Source: Mucilaginibacter empetricola (GTDB lineage: Bacteria > Bacteroidota > Bacteroidia > Sphingobacteriales > Sphingobacteriaceae). From it: a DNA stretch of 64,000 nt. The notes under the pieces are model-generated. The model had not been told where the DNA came from. It ran no database searches and saw only the letters and a list, made by a program, of their open reading frames with translations. Location of the stretch: positions 1 through 64,000 of the forward strand of contig NZ_JANUBZ010000004.1 in assembly GCF_024808665.1 (NCBI RefSeq), in the 5' to 3' direction. The translations under genes and the position numbers were made by a program. Shown piece after piece: positions 25,674 through 36,159 of the stretch (within the stretch, counting starts at the first letter, position 1; each line of letters starts with the position of its first letter).

Positions 25674-26300
25674 ATGAAAAAATTAATCTTAGCAGCACTG
25701 CTTTTAGTGTCGATAAAGGGCTTTAGCCAAACCACAACAACAGCTCCTTCGACGGGGAATCAAGGTTTTTTTAGTCAATTAGCCAGCCGCCTGGAATTTG
25801 GAATTACGGCTGGGGCAAATGGCGGTAATTTTGACAAATTCAATTTACCAACAGACCCTTTGATCGGTTTCAATGCAGGTGTTACTGTAGCCTATAAATT
25901 TACTGATCACTTTATGGTTGAGGAAGATTTTCTTTACTCACAACAGGGTGCAAAGGTGAAAGGCGGTATCCTTGGTGATCAGGATATTAAACTTTCTTAT
26001 GCACAAGTTCCTATCCTGTTTAAATACCGTACCACTTCTGGCTTTTATGTTGAAGCAGGCGCGCAGACCGGTATCTTGCTTAAATATAATATAGCTGGAT
26101 ATACCAGCGACGAGAAAGTGTTTAAGAAGATCGATGCATCAGCAGTCGGGGGCATTGGTTACCAGTCAAAAATGGGCTTAGGTATAGGCGCAAGATATGC
26201 ATATGGTCTTACTCAGGTAGGAGACTTCCCAACAAATGCGGCTATTAACAACAACTTTAAGAATACTACAATACAGGCCAATATTTTCTACGTTTTTTAG
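25674..26300 (+). CDS. outer-membrane beta-barrel (porin family) protein
   Basis: This 208-residue protein has a signal peptide ending near FSQTTT (about 20) and an eight-strand-like outer-membrane barrel domain (PF13568 type): ITAGANGGNF, NAGVTVAYKFTDHFMVEEDFLYSQQGAK, GFYVEAGAQTGILL, and a terminal NIFYVF with aromatic end. Such proteins are common in Bacteroidota; the ligand is unknown. A strong terminator follows. Confidence 0.87.
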   Translation: MKKLILAALLLVSIKGFSQTTTTAPSTGNQGFFSQLASRLEFGITAGANGGNFDKFNLPTDPLIGFNAGVTVAYKFTDHFMVEEDFLYSQQGAKVKGGILGDQDIKLSYAQVPILFKYRTTSGFYVEAGAQTGILLKYNIAGYTSDEKVFKKIDASAVGGIGYQSKMGLGIGARYAYGLTQVGDFPTNAAINNNFKNTTIQANIFYVF

Positions 26301-26325
26301 TCTCTAATTAATAATCACATATTTT

Positions 26326-26355
26326 ATCCTGGCTTCCTTTGGGCCAGGATTTTTT
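26326..26355 (+). terminator. rho-independent terminator
   Basis: ATCCTGGC pairs with GCCAGGAT (8-bp stem, 9-nt loop), followed by TTTTT. It ends the porin transcript. Confidence 0.88.
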
Positions 26356-26376
26356 GTTGAAACATATTCGCTATTT

Positions 26377-26589
26377 ATGATGATTGAAGTATTTAAAACC
26401 AATGTCGAAAACTCAAAACAAGCCGTGCCTCTGCTTCATCTTTTGCACAATCAGCTACCATCAACTGAAATTAATTTCGATCTGGAGGATTGCGACAATA
26501 TATTAAGGGTTAAAGGAGAAAGTTTTTGCCCTTTAAATGTGATTCAAATTGTGAGAGACAATGGTTTTGACTGTGCTTTGTTGGTATAA
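26377..26589 (+). CDS. small HMA-like protein without CxxC
   Basis: This 70-residue protein begins MMIEVFKTNVENSKQA and ends VIQIVRDNGFDCALLV. Length and beta-alpha-beta-beta-alpha-beta pattern resemble a heavy-metal-associated (ferredoxin-like) fold, but the metal-binding CxxC is missing. Function unknown. Confidence 0.6.
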   Translation: MMIEVFKTNVENSKQAVPLLHLLHNQLPSTEINFDLEDCDNILRVKGESFCPLNVIQIVRDNGFDCALLV

Positions 26590-26674
26590 TAAATGCTTAG
26601 TAGTAAATATCAAGATTGTCATCCAGGATTTTAAAATCCAGGAAACTGCGAATGTGAAATGAATAAACGCTGAA

Positions 26675-26707
26675 AAACTTACGAAGTTTTCAAAACTTCG
26701 TAAGTTT
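26675..26707. repeat. 33-bp perfect palindrome, likely bidirectional terminator or REP
   Basis: Two 16-bp arms, AAACTTACGAAGTTTT and its exact complement, flank a single C at 26691. It lies between convergent genes (HMA-like and LytTR). There is no long T-run, so it may be an interspersed palindrome that also stops transcription. Confidence 0.7.
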
Positions 26708-26866
26708 AATACCGCAGAAAAGCATACGTTTATTGCATATTGAAGAAGATTTTTCGCTATCGCTCAAGAGACAGTTCTTCACTCTGTTCAGAATGGCAAC
26801 AATGCTTTTTGGCATGTTTCGAACATCCTTATATTGTAACCAGTGGCATTATATCACTCTGCTGCG

Positions 26867-27637
26867 TTATCCGGATGTTTTGGCCAGCCAGCTGAGAAAT
26901 TGCGATGCTTTTCCTTTGCTAACAATAACTTTCTCTGCTAATTGTACATTCAGGTTTAAAGAAAGCTTTCTGGAAAAGAAACTGGATACGTCAGTAATGG
27001 CTTTTCGGGATACCAGGTATTGCCTGTTGGCCCGGAAGAAAGAATTACCACATAGCCGTTCCAATTCATCGAGGTTTTTATTGGGATAAAAGGTTTTGCC
27101 TGAAAATGTCAGCAAATGGGTAACTTCGTTGCTGAGGTAGCAAATGGCAATGTCATCCAGGTCTACCGGGATGATTTTATCCTGATGATATACCAGCACA
27201 GAAGCCGTTGTTTGGACGTTCCTGGCAGTCAGCATTTGCATCAATGTATCAAACTGAGGTTGCTGATCGGCAGAGAAAACCTTTTTTAACTGCCTGTATT
27301 TTTGAAGCGCCAAATCAAGTGTTTGGCTGGTAAATGGTTTTAAGATATAATCTATCCCGTTAACCTTGAAAGCATCTAACGCATATTCATCATATGCTGT
27401 GCAAAAAATCACGGGTACGGAAATAGGCTCAGCTACAAATATCTCGAAGCTAAGCCCATCACCCAGTTGGATGTCACTAAAGATCAGATCAGGGGCATCA
27501 TTTTTTTTAAAATACGCAATGCCTTCTTTCACCGATCTCAATTGCACAATATCTACGGGTTCGGTTATCAGTTTCCTGATATTCATCTCCAGGTCGTCGG
27601 CTACGACCATTTCATCCTCAATAATTACTATGTTCAT
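26867..27637 (-). CDS. LytTR response regulator
   Basis: This 256-residue regulator has an N-terminal receiver (about 1-120; acceptor Asp55 in DLIFSDIQ, Lys near 103 in ILKPF) and a C-terminal LytTR DNA-binding domain (about 150-250). Its start overlaps the end of the sensor kinase gene by 20 bp, so the two form a pair. Confidence 0.93.
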   Translation of the reverse strand: MNIVIIEDEMVVADDLEMNIRKLITEPVDIVQLRSVKEGIAYFKKNDAPDLIFSDIQLGDGLSFEIFVAEPISVPVIFCTAYDEYALDAFKVNGIDYILKPFTSQTLDLALQKYRQLKKVFSADQQPQFDTLMQMLTARNVQTTASVLVYHQDKIIPVDLDDIAICYLSNEVTHLLTFSGKTFYPNKNLDELERLCGNSFFRANRQYLVSRKAITDVSSFFSRKLSLNLNVQLAEKVIVSKGKASQFLSWLAKTSG

Positions 27638-28658
27638 AACTTAATAATTTGATACTTACCGAAAATGAGTTTTGATCTTCTGCAATAATGATATCGTCAC
27701 CAGAACAGAGGCGGTATCTTTCTGCCAGGTTAGCCAGGCCGGAATTGGTAGATTCAACCCGTATTTTTTTCTTTTGAATATTATTACTGATCACCAGCCT
27801 GTCGTTCAATTGGTAAATGCTGAAATGCAGGGGATCTTCCGGCGTAAAATTATTATGCTTAATGGCATTTTCCAGCAAAGGCTGTAATGAAAATGAAGGC
27901 AGGAAATAACTTTTCAGTACCTCGTCAGTCAGGTTTATCGTACAGTCCAGTGCCACCCCAAATCTGATCTGCTGCATAGCCAGGTAGTCCCGTAACAGTT
28001 TAATTTCATCTTCCAGTATCGATACGTTGGCTGTATGGTGTGAAATAGAGGCTCTTAAAAAATCGGCCATATGAACAATATACGTATCGGCAATGGAGTG
28101 GTCCTTATGGTAAAGCGCCTTTAGTGTGTTGAGTGCGTTGAACAGAAAGTGCGGCTGGATCTGTTGTTTCAAAACAAGGTTCATTGCTTCAGCATTTGCC
28201 GCTTTTAATTTTGAAAGCTCCAGTTCATTATACAACTTACGTTGATATAACAACACAGAATTGTGCAACACGGTGATCAACGAATTGATGACAATACCAG
28301 ATCCAACGAATGCGAAAAATGAGCCAGAATCCCAAAACGACCAGGCTTTACCTGAAATGTAAGAAAAACATGGCCTTAAAAGAAGATAAATAAGGATACT
28401 AACAGGATAGGTTAGCAGAAGCCGTAAAAGAGAAAATCTTTTTGAGCTGGTTGGATTTTTTTTAGCTATAATAATCATTAACACAATGTCCGAATAGCCA
28501 ACCAGTAAAACTCCCGACATTGTTAGCACGGTATAAACAACAGTATGTGGATCAGGCTTTTCGCTATTGGAGGCAACCAGATAGAATATAAAACCTATGA
28601 TTATAGCCTGTAACCAGGTTAGTCGGCTTAAACGTTGTAAGGGCAGTTTCTCTTCCAT
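27618..28658 (-). CDS. LytS-type sensor histidine kinase
   Basis: This 346-residue membrane kinase has four predicted N-terminal membrane segments (about 12-145), then the His_kinase domain with QQIQPHFLFNALNTLKALYHK (phosphate-acceptor His near 170) and an HATPase region with LQPLLENAIKHN. It probably signals to the LytTR regulator whose gene it overlaps. ATG 28658 is preferred to the GTG two codons upstream. Confidence 0.92.
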   Translation of the reverse strand: MEEKLPLQRLSRLTWLQAIIIGFIFYLVASNSEKPDPHTVVYTVLTMSGVLLVGYSDIVLMIIIAKKNPTSSKRFSLLRLLLTYPVSILIYLLLRPCFSYISGKAWSFWDSGSFFAFVGSGIVINSLITVLHNSVLLYQRKLYNELELSKLKAANAEAMNLVLKQQIQPHFLFNALNTLKALYHKDHSIADTYIVHMADFLRASISHHTANVSILEDEIKLLRDYLAMQQIRFGVALDCTINLTDEVLKSYFLPSFSLQPLLENAIKHNNFTPEDPLHFSIYQLNDRLVISNNIQKKKIRVESTNSGLANLAERYRLCSGDDIIIAEDQNSFSVSIKLLSYEHSNY

Positions 28659-28925
28659 TAGCACAAATGTAATTAATACCTGCCCGGCCCGCTAAAGATT
28701 GTTAACTGAAACGGGCAAAAACGGGCTTAAACCGTTTCAAGCCTGAATTGAAATGATATCAGTTACTTACAAAAATTAAGCGGATCATTTTCACCCCTTT
28801 TTTTTCAGACCGGCCATTATAATACTCAGGTGCCATTATGCCCGCTTTACCCAGTTTTTGATTTCGGGGCTTGCTGAGTGGCTATATCTTCGGCTCAACA
28901 TAAAGTCAAATTTAATTTAATAACT

Positions 28926-29372
28926 ATGAAAAAGACAATAGTACTAAGTATAAATCTATTGATGGGCTTACTGTTTATTTGCCTCGCTTCCTACATACAG
29001 GCACAGCGCGTAGCGGAGATTAAGGTAACCGATATCAGATCTGCAAAGGGGAAAATACTGCTTAACGTATTTAAAGACAATGCAAGTTATGATGATGAAA
29101 AACCTTACAAGAAACTCACCTTCGACAAAAAAGAAATCATCAATGGTACGCTCGTTTTACACTGCGATCTGGAGCCGGGAGTTTATGGTTTCACCATGGT
29201 AGATGATGAAAATGACAACGGCAAGATCGACAAAAACTTCATCGGCATACCAAAAGAAGGATTCGGGTTCTCCAACTTCTTTATGGAAAAGATGAAGAAA
29301 CCAACTTTTGACGATTTTAAAGTTGATCTGAAATCTCAGCCTAAAATTGTCATTAAAGTAAAATACATGTAA
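28926..29372 (+). CDS. DUF2141 exported protein
   Basis: This 148-residue protein has a signal peptide (cleavage near IQAQR at 24) and a DUF2141 domain: RSAKGKILLNVFKD, LEPGVYGFTMVDDENDNGKIDKN and GIPKEGFGFSN. The Asp-rich segment may bind calcium. ATG 28926 is preferred to an earlier in-frame start at 28878, because it gives a clean signal peptide. It is followed by a DUF4397 lipoprotein. Confidence 0.88.
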   Translation: MKKTIVLSINLLMGLLFICLASYIQAQRVAEIKVTDIRSAKGKILLNVFKDNASYDDEKPYKKLTFDKKEIINGTLVLHCDLEPGVYGFTMVDDENDNGKIDKNFIGIPKEGFGFSNFFMEKMKKPTFDDFKVDLKSQPKIVIKVKYM

Positions 29373-29426
29373 ACCAGATTTATTGCCATTAATTAAAACA
29401 GAACAACAATTAAAATTATCATTAAT

Positions 29427-30113
29427 ATGAAAACAACAGTAATTTATAAAAAGCTATTTACGGGCCTGGCCTTCTTTATGGCTGCAGCAGCTATTTCTTC
29501 ATGTAAGAAAAATACGATCGATCCTTCCGGTCAGTTTAATATTAAAGTAGTAAACGCCGCCGCAGCTTCTGGCGCACAGAGTTTTACGTTGGCTAATAAC
29601 GTTTTAATAAGCGGCGGCCTTAATTTCACTGATGTATCTGATTATATAAATGCGCCATCAGGAAAAAACATGACGATGGAGTTCAAAACTGTGGGAACCA
29701 ACAACGTTTATGCTTCTGGTTCACTTTATACTACCAATGGTGTAAATTTTACGGTTTACCTAGCCGGGCAAGGGTCAAATGCAAGAGTTGAAGCATTTCA
29801 GGATGACCTGGGCGCTCCAAATAATGGGCAGGTAAAAATCAAATTTATCGATTTAAGCAATAATGCGCCATCTGTTCTCACCGTTAAGAACTCCGCAGGT
29901 GATAACCTGGTTACCACTTTAGTAAGAGATGTTGCAAGCGGTTACAAATACGTAAGCCCCGGCAGCCTTTCGGTGCAGTTTACGGGTATTGCCTCGGGGA
30001 ATAACGTAGGAAGCTTCACGCTGCCAGATCTGCAGGCCGGTAAAATTTATACTTTTTACCTTACTGATGCCGCCGACGGTAGTTTGTTGCTAAACACAAT
30101 TCTTTATAATTAG
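29427..30113 (+). CDS. DUF4397 lipoprotein
   Basis: This 228-residue lipoprotein has a lipobox at AISSC (Cys26) and two DUF4397 repeats (about 38-125 and 132-225; each with a VKIKFIDLSNNAP-type opening and a YTFYLTDA-type end). Anchored in the outer or inner membrane; function unknown. A strong terminator follows. Confidence 0.88.
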   Translation: MKTTVIYKKLFTGLAFFMAAAAISSCKKNTIDPSGQFNIKVVNAAAASGAQSFTLANNVLISGGLNFTDVSDYINAPSGKNMTMEFKTVGTNNVYASGSLYTTNGVNFTVYLAGQGSNARVEAFQDDLGAPNNGQVKIKFIDLSNNAPSVLTVKNSAGDNLVTTLVRDVASGYKYVSPGSLSVQFTGIASGNNVGSFTLPDLQAGKIYTFYLTDAADGSLLLNTILYN

Positions 30114-30131
30114 CCGATCCATTTTTTTTGT

Positions 30132-30167
30132 AAAAGCCGCATTGTTATATAACAATGTGGCTTTTTT
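30132..30167 (+). terminator. rho-independent terminator
   Basis: AAAAGCCGCATTGTTA pairs with TAACAATGTGGCTTTT (one G-U), followed by TTTTTTATT. It ends the DUF2141/DUF4397 transcript. Confidence 0.85.
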
Positions 30168-30290
30168 ATTGAGAAATATTGGATATTCCCGGTTATCTAC
30201 ATTAAATTTAACTGAATAATATAAAATGTCTGTTCAATAAGTTTATCGGATGGTTGGGAAAATTAGCTTGTACATTAATCAGCAGGCGCA

Positions 30291-31217
30291 ATGAAGTTTT
30301 TCTTTTTTGCGCTTTTAATAAATGTTGTTGCGATTTATCAATGTTTGGCACAAACATCGGCAGTGGATACAGCTTATATCAGAGATTATCCTCAAAAGAT
30401 ATTAATACAAGGCTATGTGTCAACCAATGAAGTTCTGCTAACATCTGCCGGTAAAACATATCAACCTAATTATCCGCTCAATGTTGGTTTGGGAATTGAT
30501 ATAAAGAACACCGTAATTAACGCAACATTTGACTACGGCGTTTTATCTCTGAAAAGCAACGCATACGGTAAAACAAACCTCGCCGATCTTCAGGTCCACA
30601 ACTACGGCAGGAAGTTCATGCTTGATCTTTTTATACAGCAGTACAAAGGGTTTTATGACGATGGTTTGGGAACTCATCCAATTATACTATACCCAAACCT
30701 GTCCGTTTCTCAAATAGGAGCGGAGGGGTCCTATATTTTCAACGGGGATAAGTTTTCTGGTAAAGCCGCATTCGAACAAAGTGAAAAGCAGTTGATATCA
30801 GCCGGTAGTTTTATAGTTGGTGGTGGGGCTTATTTGTACACACTTAGGTTGGATAGTAATATGTTAATTAGCGGACGTAATCCCATCCGGAATTTTCAGA
30901 TAGGTATTAATTCCGGCTATGGCTATTCCTGGGTTATTAATGATCGTTGGTTATTGTCGGGTATGGCAAAAATTGGCGTTAATTCGGCAAATGAACAAGA
31001 ATTGACGGGGGCTGACAAAATAAAAATTTACCCAACGGGATTCGCAAGGGGTTCGGCTACTTATCAAAAGCCGGATTGGGCGGTGTCTTTCCTGATGTTG
31101 ATAAATAATAAATCAGTATATGCTTATCAAAATCAAGTTCAAATAACATCTGTTAACTTCCAACTATCCTATATAAGGCATCTGGACAGTATATTCAAAA
31201 AGAAAAAGCAGGCATAA
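30291..31217 (+). CDS. DUF4421 outer-membrane-like protein
   Basis: This 308-residue protein has a signal peptide (cleavage near CLAQT at 20) and a DUF4421 domain with DTAYIRDYPQKILIQGYVST near 27-47 and VGLGIDIKNTVINATFDYG. Alternating strands and a C-terminal FQLSYIRHLD suggest a beta-barrel. Function unknown. It is convergent with the hybrid kinase gene. Confidence 0.85.
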   Translation: MKFFFFALLINVVAIYQCLAQTSAVDTAYIRDYPQKILIQGYVSTNEVLLTSAGKTYQPNYPLNVGLGIDIKNTVINATFDYGVLSLKSNAYGKTNLADLQVHNYGRKFMLDLFIQQYKGFYDDGLGTHPIILYPNLSVSQIGAEGSYIFNGDKFSGKAAFEQSEKQLISAGSFIVGGGAYLYTLRLDSNMLISGRNPIRNFQIGINSGYGYSWVINDRWLLSGMAKIGVNSANEQELTGADKIKIYPTGFARGSATYQKPDWAVSFLMLINNKSVYAYQNQVQITSVNFQLSYIRHLDSIFKKKKQA

Positions 31218-31239
31218 TTTAAATTGCTCAATTTTATAT

Positions 31240-33480
31240 TTAAATGCTGATTGCGTGCCATTTTTTAAGCATATTCATCAAGTCCTCCAGCTTAACGGGC
31301 TTACTGATGTAATCATTCATTCCGGCGGTTAAGCAAGCTTCTTTGTCATCTGCCATCGCATTAGCGGTCAACGCAATAATCACCGGTTGTTTTGCAACTG
31401 TCTGCCGAATAATCTTTGTTGCCTCCAACCCGTCTATATCCGGCATTTGCATGTCCATTAATATTATTCCATAATCCTTTTGGTTTGCTGCTTCAATAGC
31501 TTCCTGTCCATTTTTAGCCAAATCTGGGTGATAGCCCATTTTTAGCAAAATATGCTTAATCACGTGCTGGTTCATATCATTGTCCTCCACTATCAGTATG
31601 GTAAACGGATACTGTTCATAAAAATCGTGGGATAACCTGTTCTGAACAACTTTTTCCTCATTACCGATAGTCTGCTTCTGTAACGCATTAAGGAGTTGCT
31701 TGCTTAACACATGTTGTTTAATCGGTTTTGACATTACGGAAACGAATAGCTGACCCTTATCCTTTTTAAATTCGGCCCCGATAGAGCTTAACAGGATAAT
31801 TGGAATATGCGGATATTGTTCCTTGATGAGTTCTGCCAGCATTATTCCATCCATATCCGGCATTTGCAGATCAGTAATTACAAGGTCGATATCTGTGTTC
31901 TTTGATAAGATAGTTAATGCTTTGGGGCCTGAGTCTGCTATTATTGGCTTTAATCTCCACTGTTCAAATTGGCGTTTCAAAATAGTCAGGTTAGTTGAAT
32001 TATCGTCTACTACCAATATCTTTTTACCTTCCTGATCGGCCATGTTATAGTATATGTAAGATTCCAATACCTTGGTTCCAGGCATGGTCATCATGGTAAA
32101 TGAAAAGGTTGATCCTTTATAGAGCTTACTTTTTACGCTGATCTCTCCACCCATTAGTTTGATCAGCTTTTTAGAGATCGCTAAGCCGAGTCCGGTACCG
32201 CCATATTTTCTTGTAGTGGATGAATCTACCTGGGAAAATGCCTTAAACAGGCGGCTTATTTTATCTTCAGGTATGCCAATACCGGTATCCCGTACATCAA
32301 ACTTTAATTCTATTTGCCCGCCCGGGCGCGTTTTTTGTAGACGGGTGATTATGCAGATTTCTCCTTTTTCGGTAAACTTCATGGCGTTGCCAATAAGGTT
32401 AATTAAAACCTGCTTAAGCCGTAATTGATCTCCAACAATCTGCAAGGGGACATTTTCCTCAATCTGGTAAACCAATTCCAATCCTATTTTTGCCGATCTG
32501 GTACCGAAAATATCAATTACATCTTCCATGCAATGCCGCAGATCAAAATCCTCGCTTTCAAGTTCTATGTTACCCGACTCAATTTTTGTGAAATCTAAAA
32601 TGTCATTAATAACATTAATCAGCGTTTCGCCGCAAGTGGTAATTGTTTCGGTAAACATCTGCTGCTCATCTGTTAAATGAGTTTCATTCAACAAGGCTGC
32701 CATCCCGATCACGCCGTTCATAGGGGTACGTATTTCATGACTCATGGTGGCCAGGAATATACTTTTTGCCTGGTTTGCCTGATCCGCATCTTTACGGGCC
32801 TTTTCCAGGTCGAGGTTTAGTTTTCTGAGTTGTTGATTAGATTGTTCAAGGGCGTCCCGTTCATGCTCTATGGACATGGTGACTTCCTCTTGCAATTCGG
32901 CCATTTGTGTGGTTTGATAGATTTGAATTTCGTTATATTTTTTTAACTGATAAGCCCACAATCCGCAGATGAAAAATATTGCTGCAGCCAGCAGGATATG
33001 GATAATAAAAGTTTGAAGGGTAAAATAATCCAATTGCGTAAAATAAACGTTTGAAAAGCCGATGTTCTGCAGGTATCCTAAAGAAGCATGATGAAGCACC
33101 ACTACTATAAGCAGCGGAATCTGGAGTCGCCATTTTTGGTAAGTAATGAGTATCGCGCTATCAATAAATGCAAAAAAGTGCATTTCAAACAGTCCATGCA
33201 TCTGGTAAATAAATTGAGCCATAAAAACACCTAACACGGCACTTAATACATATTGATATAAGTAGGAATCGGGCAAAGCTATTTTTGCAGAGTAGTAGGC
33301 CAGCAACGAAAGGCTGCCTACGCCAAACGCTATGAGCCAGGTACCATAAAAAAAGGCTAATGCCAGCCCGACTAAAAAATAGCTGATTAGGAAGTAATTC
33401 ATCAATCTATCTGATCTTTTCCTTACTTCATACTGGAAGGCCAGGGTTTGGCTATTGGAAGGATCAGGCAAGCTATTCAT
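31240..33480 (-). CDS. hybrid sensor kinase with two receiver domains
   Basis: This 746-residue protein has about six N-terminal membrane segments (about 25-190), a coiled coil (about 195-240), HisKA with [10 protein letters not shown] (His near 247), HATPase with NLIGNAMKF and GTGLGLAIS, then two receivers with acceptors Asp near 536 (VITDLQMPD) and 675 (ILMDMQMPD). No DNA-binding or Hpt domain is present. I took ATG 33480; the TTG at 33516 would overlap the upstream gene. Confidence 0.92.
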   Translation of the reverse strand: MNSLPDPSNSQTLAFQYEVRKRSDRLMNYFLISYFLVGLALAFFYGTWLIAFGVGSLSLLAYYSAKIALPDSYLYQYVLSAVLGVFMAQFIYQMHGLFEMHFFAFIDSAILITYQKWRLQIPLLIVVVLHHASLGYLQNIGFSNVYFTQLDYFTLQTFIIHILLAAAIFFICGLWAYQLKKYNEIQIYQTTQMAELQEEVTMSIEHERDALEQSNQQLRKLNLDLEKARKDADQANQAKSIFLATMSHEIRTPMNGVIGMAALLNETHLTDEQQMFTETITTCGETLINVINDILDFTKIESGNIELESEDFDLRHCMEDVIDIFGTRSAKIGLELVYQIEENVPLQIVGDQLRLKQVLINLIGNAMKFTEKGEICIITRLQKTRPGGQIELKFDVRDTGIGIPEDKISRLFKAFSQVDSSTTRKYGGTGLGLAISKKLIKLMGGEISVKSKLYKGSTFSFTMMTMPGTKVLESYIYYNMADQEGKKILVVDDNSTNLTILKRQFEQWRLKPIIADSGPKALTILSKNTDIDLVITDLQMPDMDGIMLAELIKEQYPHIPIILLSSIGAEFKKDKGQLFVSVMSKPIKQHVLSKQLLNALQKQTIGNEEKVVQNRLSHDFYEQYPFTILIVEDNDMNQHVIKHILLKMGYHPDLAKNGQEAIEAANQKDYGIILMDMQMPDIDGLEATKIIRQTVAKQPVIIALTANAMADDKEACLTAGMNDYISKPVKLEDLMNMLKKWHAISI

Positions 33481-33503
33481 CGTATTAAGATTTGGTTGTT
33501 TTA

Positions 33504-34100
33504 TTATTTGGTACAATTAGGCAACTGGCATCCATACGCCCTTAATGCCAGTTGATTAAAAACTATTTTTTCATGGTCGTGTAACAGACCTTCAATGGCC
33601 ATTTTTGCATAGCTGGTTTTTTCGTCGGTACAATAGCGGCTGCTGTTATAATTTCCTCTATAATATAATTTATGATCCTGATCCAGCAGGACGGCCTGTG
33701 GGGTAGAATAAACGCCGCATAAAGTAGCAATGGATGCGTCGAATAAAACAGGTATATCCAAATCAAATTTATCCTGAATCTGCTTAGCGGTATAAAATTT
33801 ATTGTTCATCACCACAACAATAAATTTCACCCGGTGGCCATATGATTTTACCAGCGATTTGAAATTTGTAATGTTAAACCGGGAGCAGGGACAATCGGGA
33901 TTAAAGAAATGAAGAAACATGGGTTGGGTATGATTAGCCGCCAGCGCTCCGCTTAATTCAATAAACTTTCCCTGATCTACGGGTTTATAATTTTTAGGAA
34001 TAGGGGTGGGTAAATGATATACCCACTCGTTATACCAAAATAATGCCACCACAGCAGAAAGAAGAAGCGTAAGCCAACTCACCAATAGTATTTTTCTCAT
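33504..34100 (-). CDS. thioredoxin-like protein (DUF6436 type)
   Basis: This 198-residue protein has an N-terminal membrane anchor (about 4-24), then a thioredoxin-fold domain: [16 protein letters not shown] carries a CPC motif near 69-71 instead of CxxC, and [10 protein letters not shown] supplies the cis-Pro. This arrangement fits the DUF6436/AhpC-TSA-like group. It is 23 bp upstream of the hybrid kinase and may be cotranscribed. Substrate unknown. Confidence 0.8.
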   Translation of the reverse strand: MRKILLVSWLTLLLSAVVALFWYNEWVYHLPTPIPKNYKPVDQGKFIELSGALAANHTQPMFLHFFNPDCPCSRFNITNFKSLVKSYGHRVKFIVVVMNNKFYTAKQIQDKFDLDIPVLFDASIATLCGVYSTPQAVLLDQDHKLYYRGNYNSSRYCTDEKTSYAKMAIEGLLHDHEKIVFNQLALRAYGCQLPNCTK

Positions 34101-34664
34101 TTTTCCTTTTGATTAAGTTAAATATAATTTTTAATTAAATTTCATACGCGAATTATTTGAAACGGTTCTGTCAGAAAATCTAAAATAAAAACGACTGCTG
34201 ATCAAGACCTAAAGCAAATTAATGTTTAGATATTCAGTAGTTTGTAATATAAATATAGAAAAATATTAAGTACAAGTATGCCACCCAAAAAAACTTTTTG
34301 CGGCGCTTGCCGGAGATGCTTAAAGACAGGATTGATAATTATTGGATAATATTATTATTAACCAATTAGAAATAATGGTAAGCTCTTTATCAGATTTAAT
34401 GAAGACCACAGCCGACGATGTTGCAGCGGTTGATTGTGCCTGTTTGGCGAATATGCAGCGCAAGCCAAAAGCCGTGTGTACCGGTGACTCTTCGCTTTTT
34501 TACTTACGCCATTATCATGGTTCATCAAGTAATTTCTATGCTTCATGTAAAATACTATATGGTGTGGGTTGCATTTAATATTTATGTAATGCCGATATCG
34601 TGATCTTAAATTTCGGGGTATTGGGCGGATTTTATCAAAACATTTATTAAAATATTATTTCAAC
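34101..34664. other. intergenic region with repeat remnant
   Basis: No credible gene is seen. At 34488-34525 a stretch GTGACTCTTCGCTTTTTTACTT-like resembles the palindromic element at 39409-39580. An ORF at 34342-34578 overlaps this remnant and has no protein-like features. Confidence 0.45.
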
Positions 34665-35819
34665 ATGAAAAAAATAAAAAACTACGCTGTTTTAATTGCG
34701 CCAGCTCTGCTTTTGCTGGTATCGTGCCGTAAAGACAAAATGACGCCGGCAAATACTGGCGGCACCACCCCCGGCAGTGGTACGGCCGCTGGCAGCGTAT
34801 ATGTACTGAACAGGGGAATCTTAAATTCTTCTTTTAACGCCAGCAACAATTTGGTTTACACTTATAGCAACGGCTCTTTGTCGTATTATAACACTGCGTC
34901 GAAAAAGCTGGTTGCCGATCAGTATAGCCAGGTTAACGGAACACAAACGCAAATAGGCGGCGGGTTGGATTTAAAACTGTATGGGTCAAAAATGTACATC
35001 CTCGGTTTTAGCGGAATTACTGTTATAGATGCACGTACGACTAAATTAATTAAACAGGTGAATGTTAGCGGGGGCGGAATAGCCTTTTATAAGGGGAGTA
35101 TATTGGTAAGCGGCTTTGAGCAGGTAACGGTACTGGATACTGCTACGTTTGCAGTAACAAAAACAATAAGTTTAGGAGGTGCCAATTATGACAATTTCGC
35201 CGACGGTGGTTTGGCTGTTGTAAACGATAAATTGTATATCGCCAATACCAGTATCTACGATAACACGGTATCGATAATTGATTTAACAACGCTAAATGTA
35301 TTAAACCCGGTATTAGAGGTTATACCACAAACAACCACCATGACCACCGATGCCAACGGTAATATTTATACCCTATCGCCTTTTGATGAAAATGCCGGTT
35401 TCCAGTATTCGGCGCAAGGCGGGTTAACGGTTTTAAATGCCAAAAGCAATTTGCCCATTTTTACCACACAAGCCCTGGCGCCATTTAATAACTTAGCATT
35501 AACAGGGGCAGGCAACTTTGTTTATTTTTTTGACAATTTAAATAACCTGCAATCTTTTAATGCCACTACACATGTAACTACCAGTTTTGTTACCGATGGC
35601 ACCTCATTTATGCACCCTACCTGTATTGCAGCAAACGCCGCAACAGGAGAGGTGTTTGTGGGCGATACCAAAAACAGCAACACAACGGGAGTAGTGTATG
35701 GTGTCGACGAAAAAGATGGCACAACTAACGGCATTGTATACGTATTTGACAAAACCGGGAAACTGGAATACACCATTGCCGCAGGCGTAAACCCCGCGCA
35801 AATTTTATTGGTGCAATAA
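34665..35819 (+). CDS. beta-propeller lipoprotein (DUF5074/YncE-like)
   Basis: This 384-residue lipoprotein has a lipobox LLVSC (Cys21), a Gly/Thr-rich linker and then repeated blades with YILGFSGITVIDARTTKLIKQ-type and VSIIDLTTLNV-type segments. Such proteins are common beside outer-membrane receptors in Bacteroidota; the ligand is unknown. A terminator follows. Confidence 0.85.
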   Translation: MKKIKNYAVLIAPALLLLVSCRKDKMTPANTGGTTPGSGTAAGSVYVLNRGILNSSFNASNNLVYTYSNGSLSYYNTASKKLVADQYSQVNGTQTQIGGGLDLKLYGSKMYILGFSGITVIDARTTKLIKQVNVSGGGIAFYKGSILVSGFEQVTVLDTATFAVTKTISLGGANYDNFADGGLAVVNDKLYIANTSIYDNTVSIIDLTTLNVLNPVLEVIPQTTTMTTDANGNIYTLSPFDENAGFQYSAQGGLTVLNAKSNLPIFTTQALAPFNNLALTGAGNFVYFFDNLNNLQSFNATTHVTTSFVTDGTSFMHPTCIAANAATGEVFVGDTKNSNTTGVVYGVDEKDGTTNGIVYVFDKTGKLEYTIAAGVNPAQILLVQ

Positions 35820-35840
35820 TTAAAATGATATTTGCATATC

Positions 35841-35885
35841 AATCAAAACAAGCCTTCAAAAACTGTGGGGGCTTGTTTGATTTGA
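35841..35885 (+). terminator. rho-independent terminator
   Basis: ATCAAAACAAGCC pairs with GGCTTGTTTGAT across a 16-nt loop, with T-rich DNA after it. It ends the propeller gene. Confidence 0.75.
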
Positions 35886-36159
35886 TATATGGCCGAAGCT
35901 GCCTTGCTTGTACGCCATCTCACACCTGCCATGCTGCATACTTGCACCAGCGAGGTTGGTCGCCTCCAGCCCCGTTGCTTTAACTACCGGAAATTTTTTC
36001 TAATTTTTTTCTAATATTATAATAATTGTTAAGTTTACAATAATTGGTAATTTTATACTAATTATATGTTTTTTCTGTTGTAATTATAATAATTTGTGCT
36101 TTTTTTTATTGCATCGGCAATTTATTGCATTTAAAAATCTATCTAAATAATTTATATTG
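35886..36159. other. intergenic region with repeat remnant
   Basis: The stretch 35900-35960 (GCTGCATACTTGCACCAG-like) resembles 39597-39690. The rest is A/T-rich leader DNA; no gene is seen. Confidence 0.4.

Noticed and set aside
26733..27089. 118-codon plus-strand ORF
   Set aside because: It is the antisense frame of the LytTR regulator and begins at a palindrome.
34342..34578. 78-codon plus-strand ORF
   Set aside because: It runs through a remnant of the palindromic repeat family and lacks a protein-like sequence.
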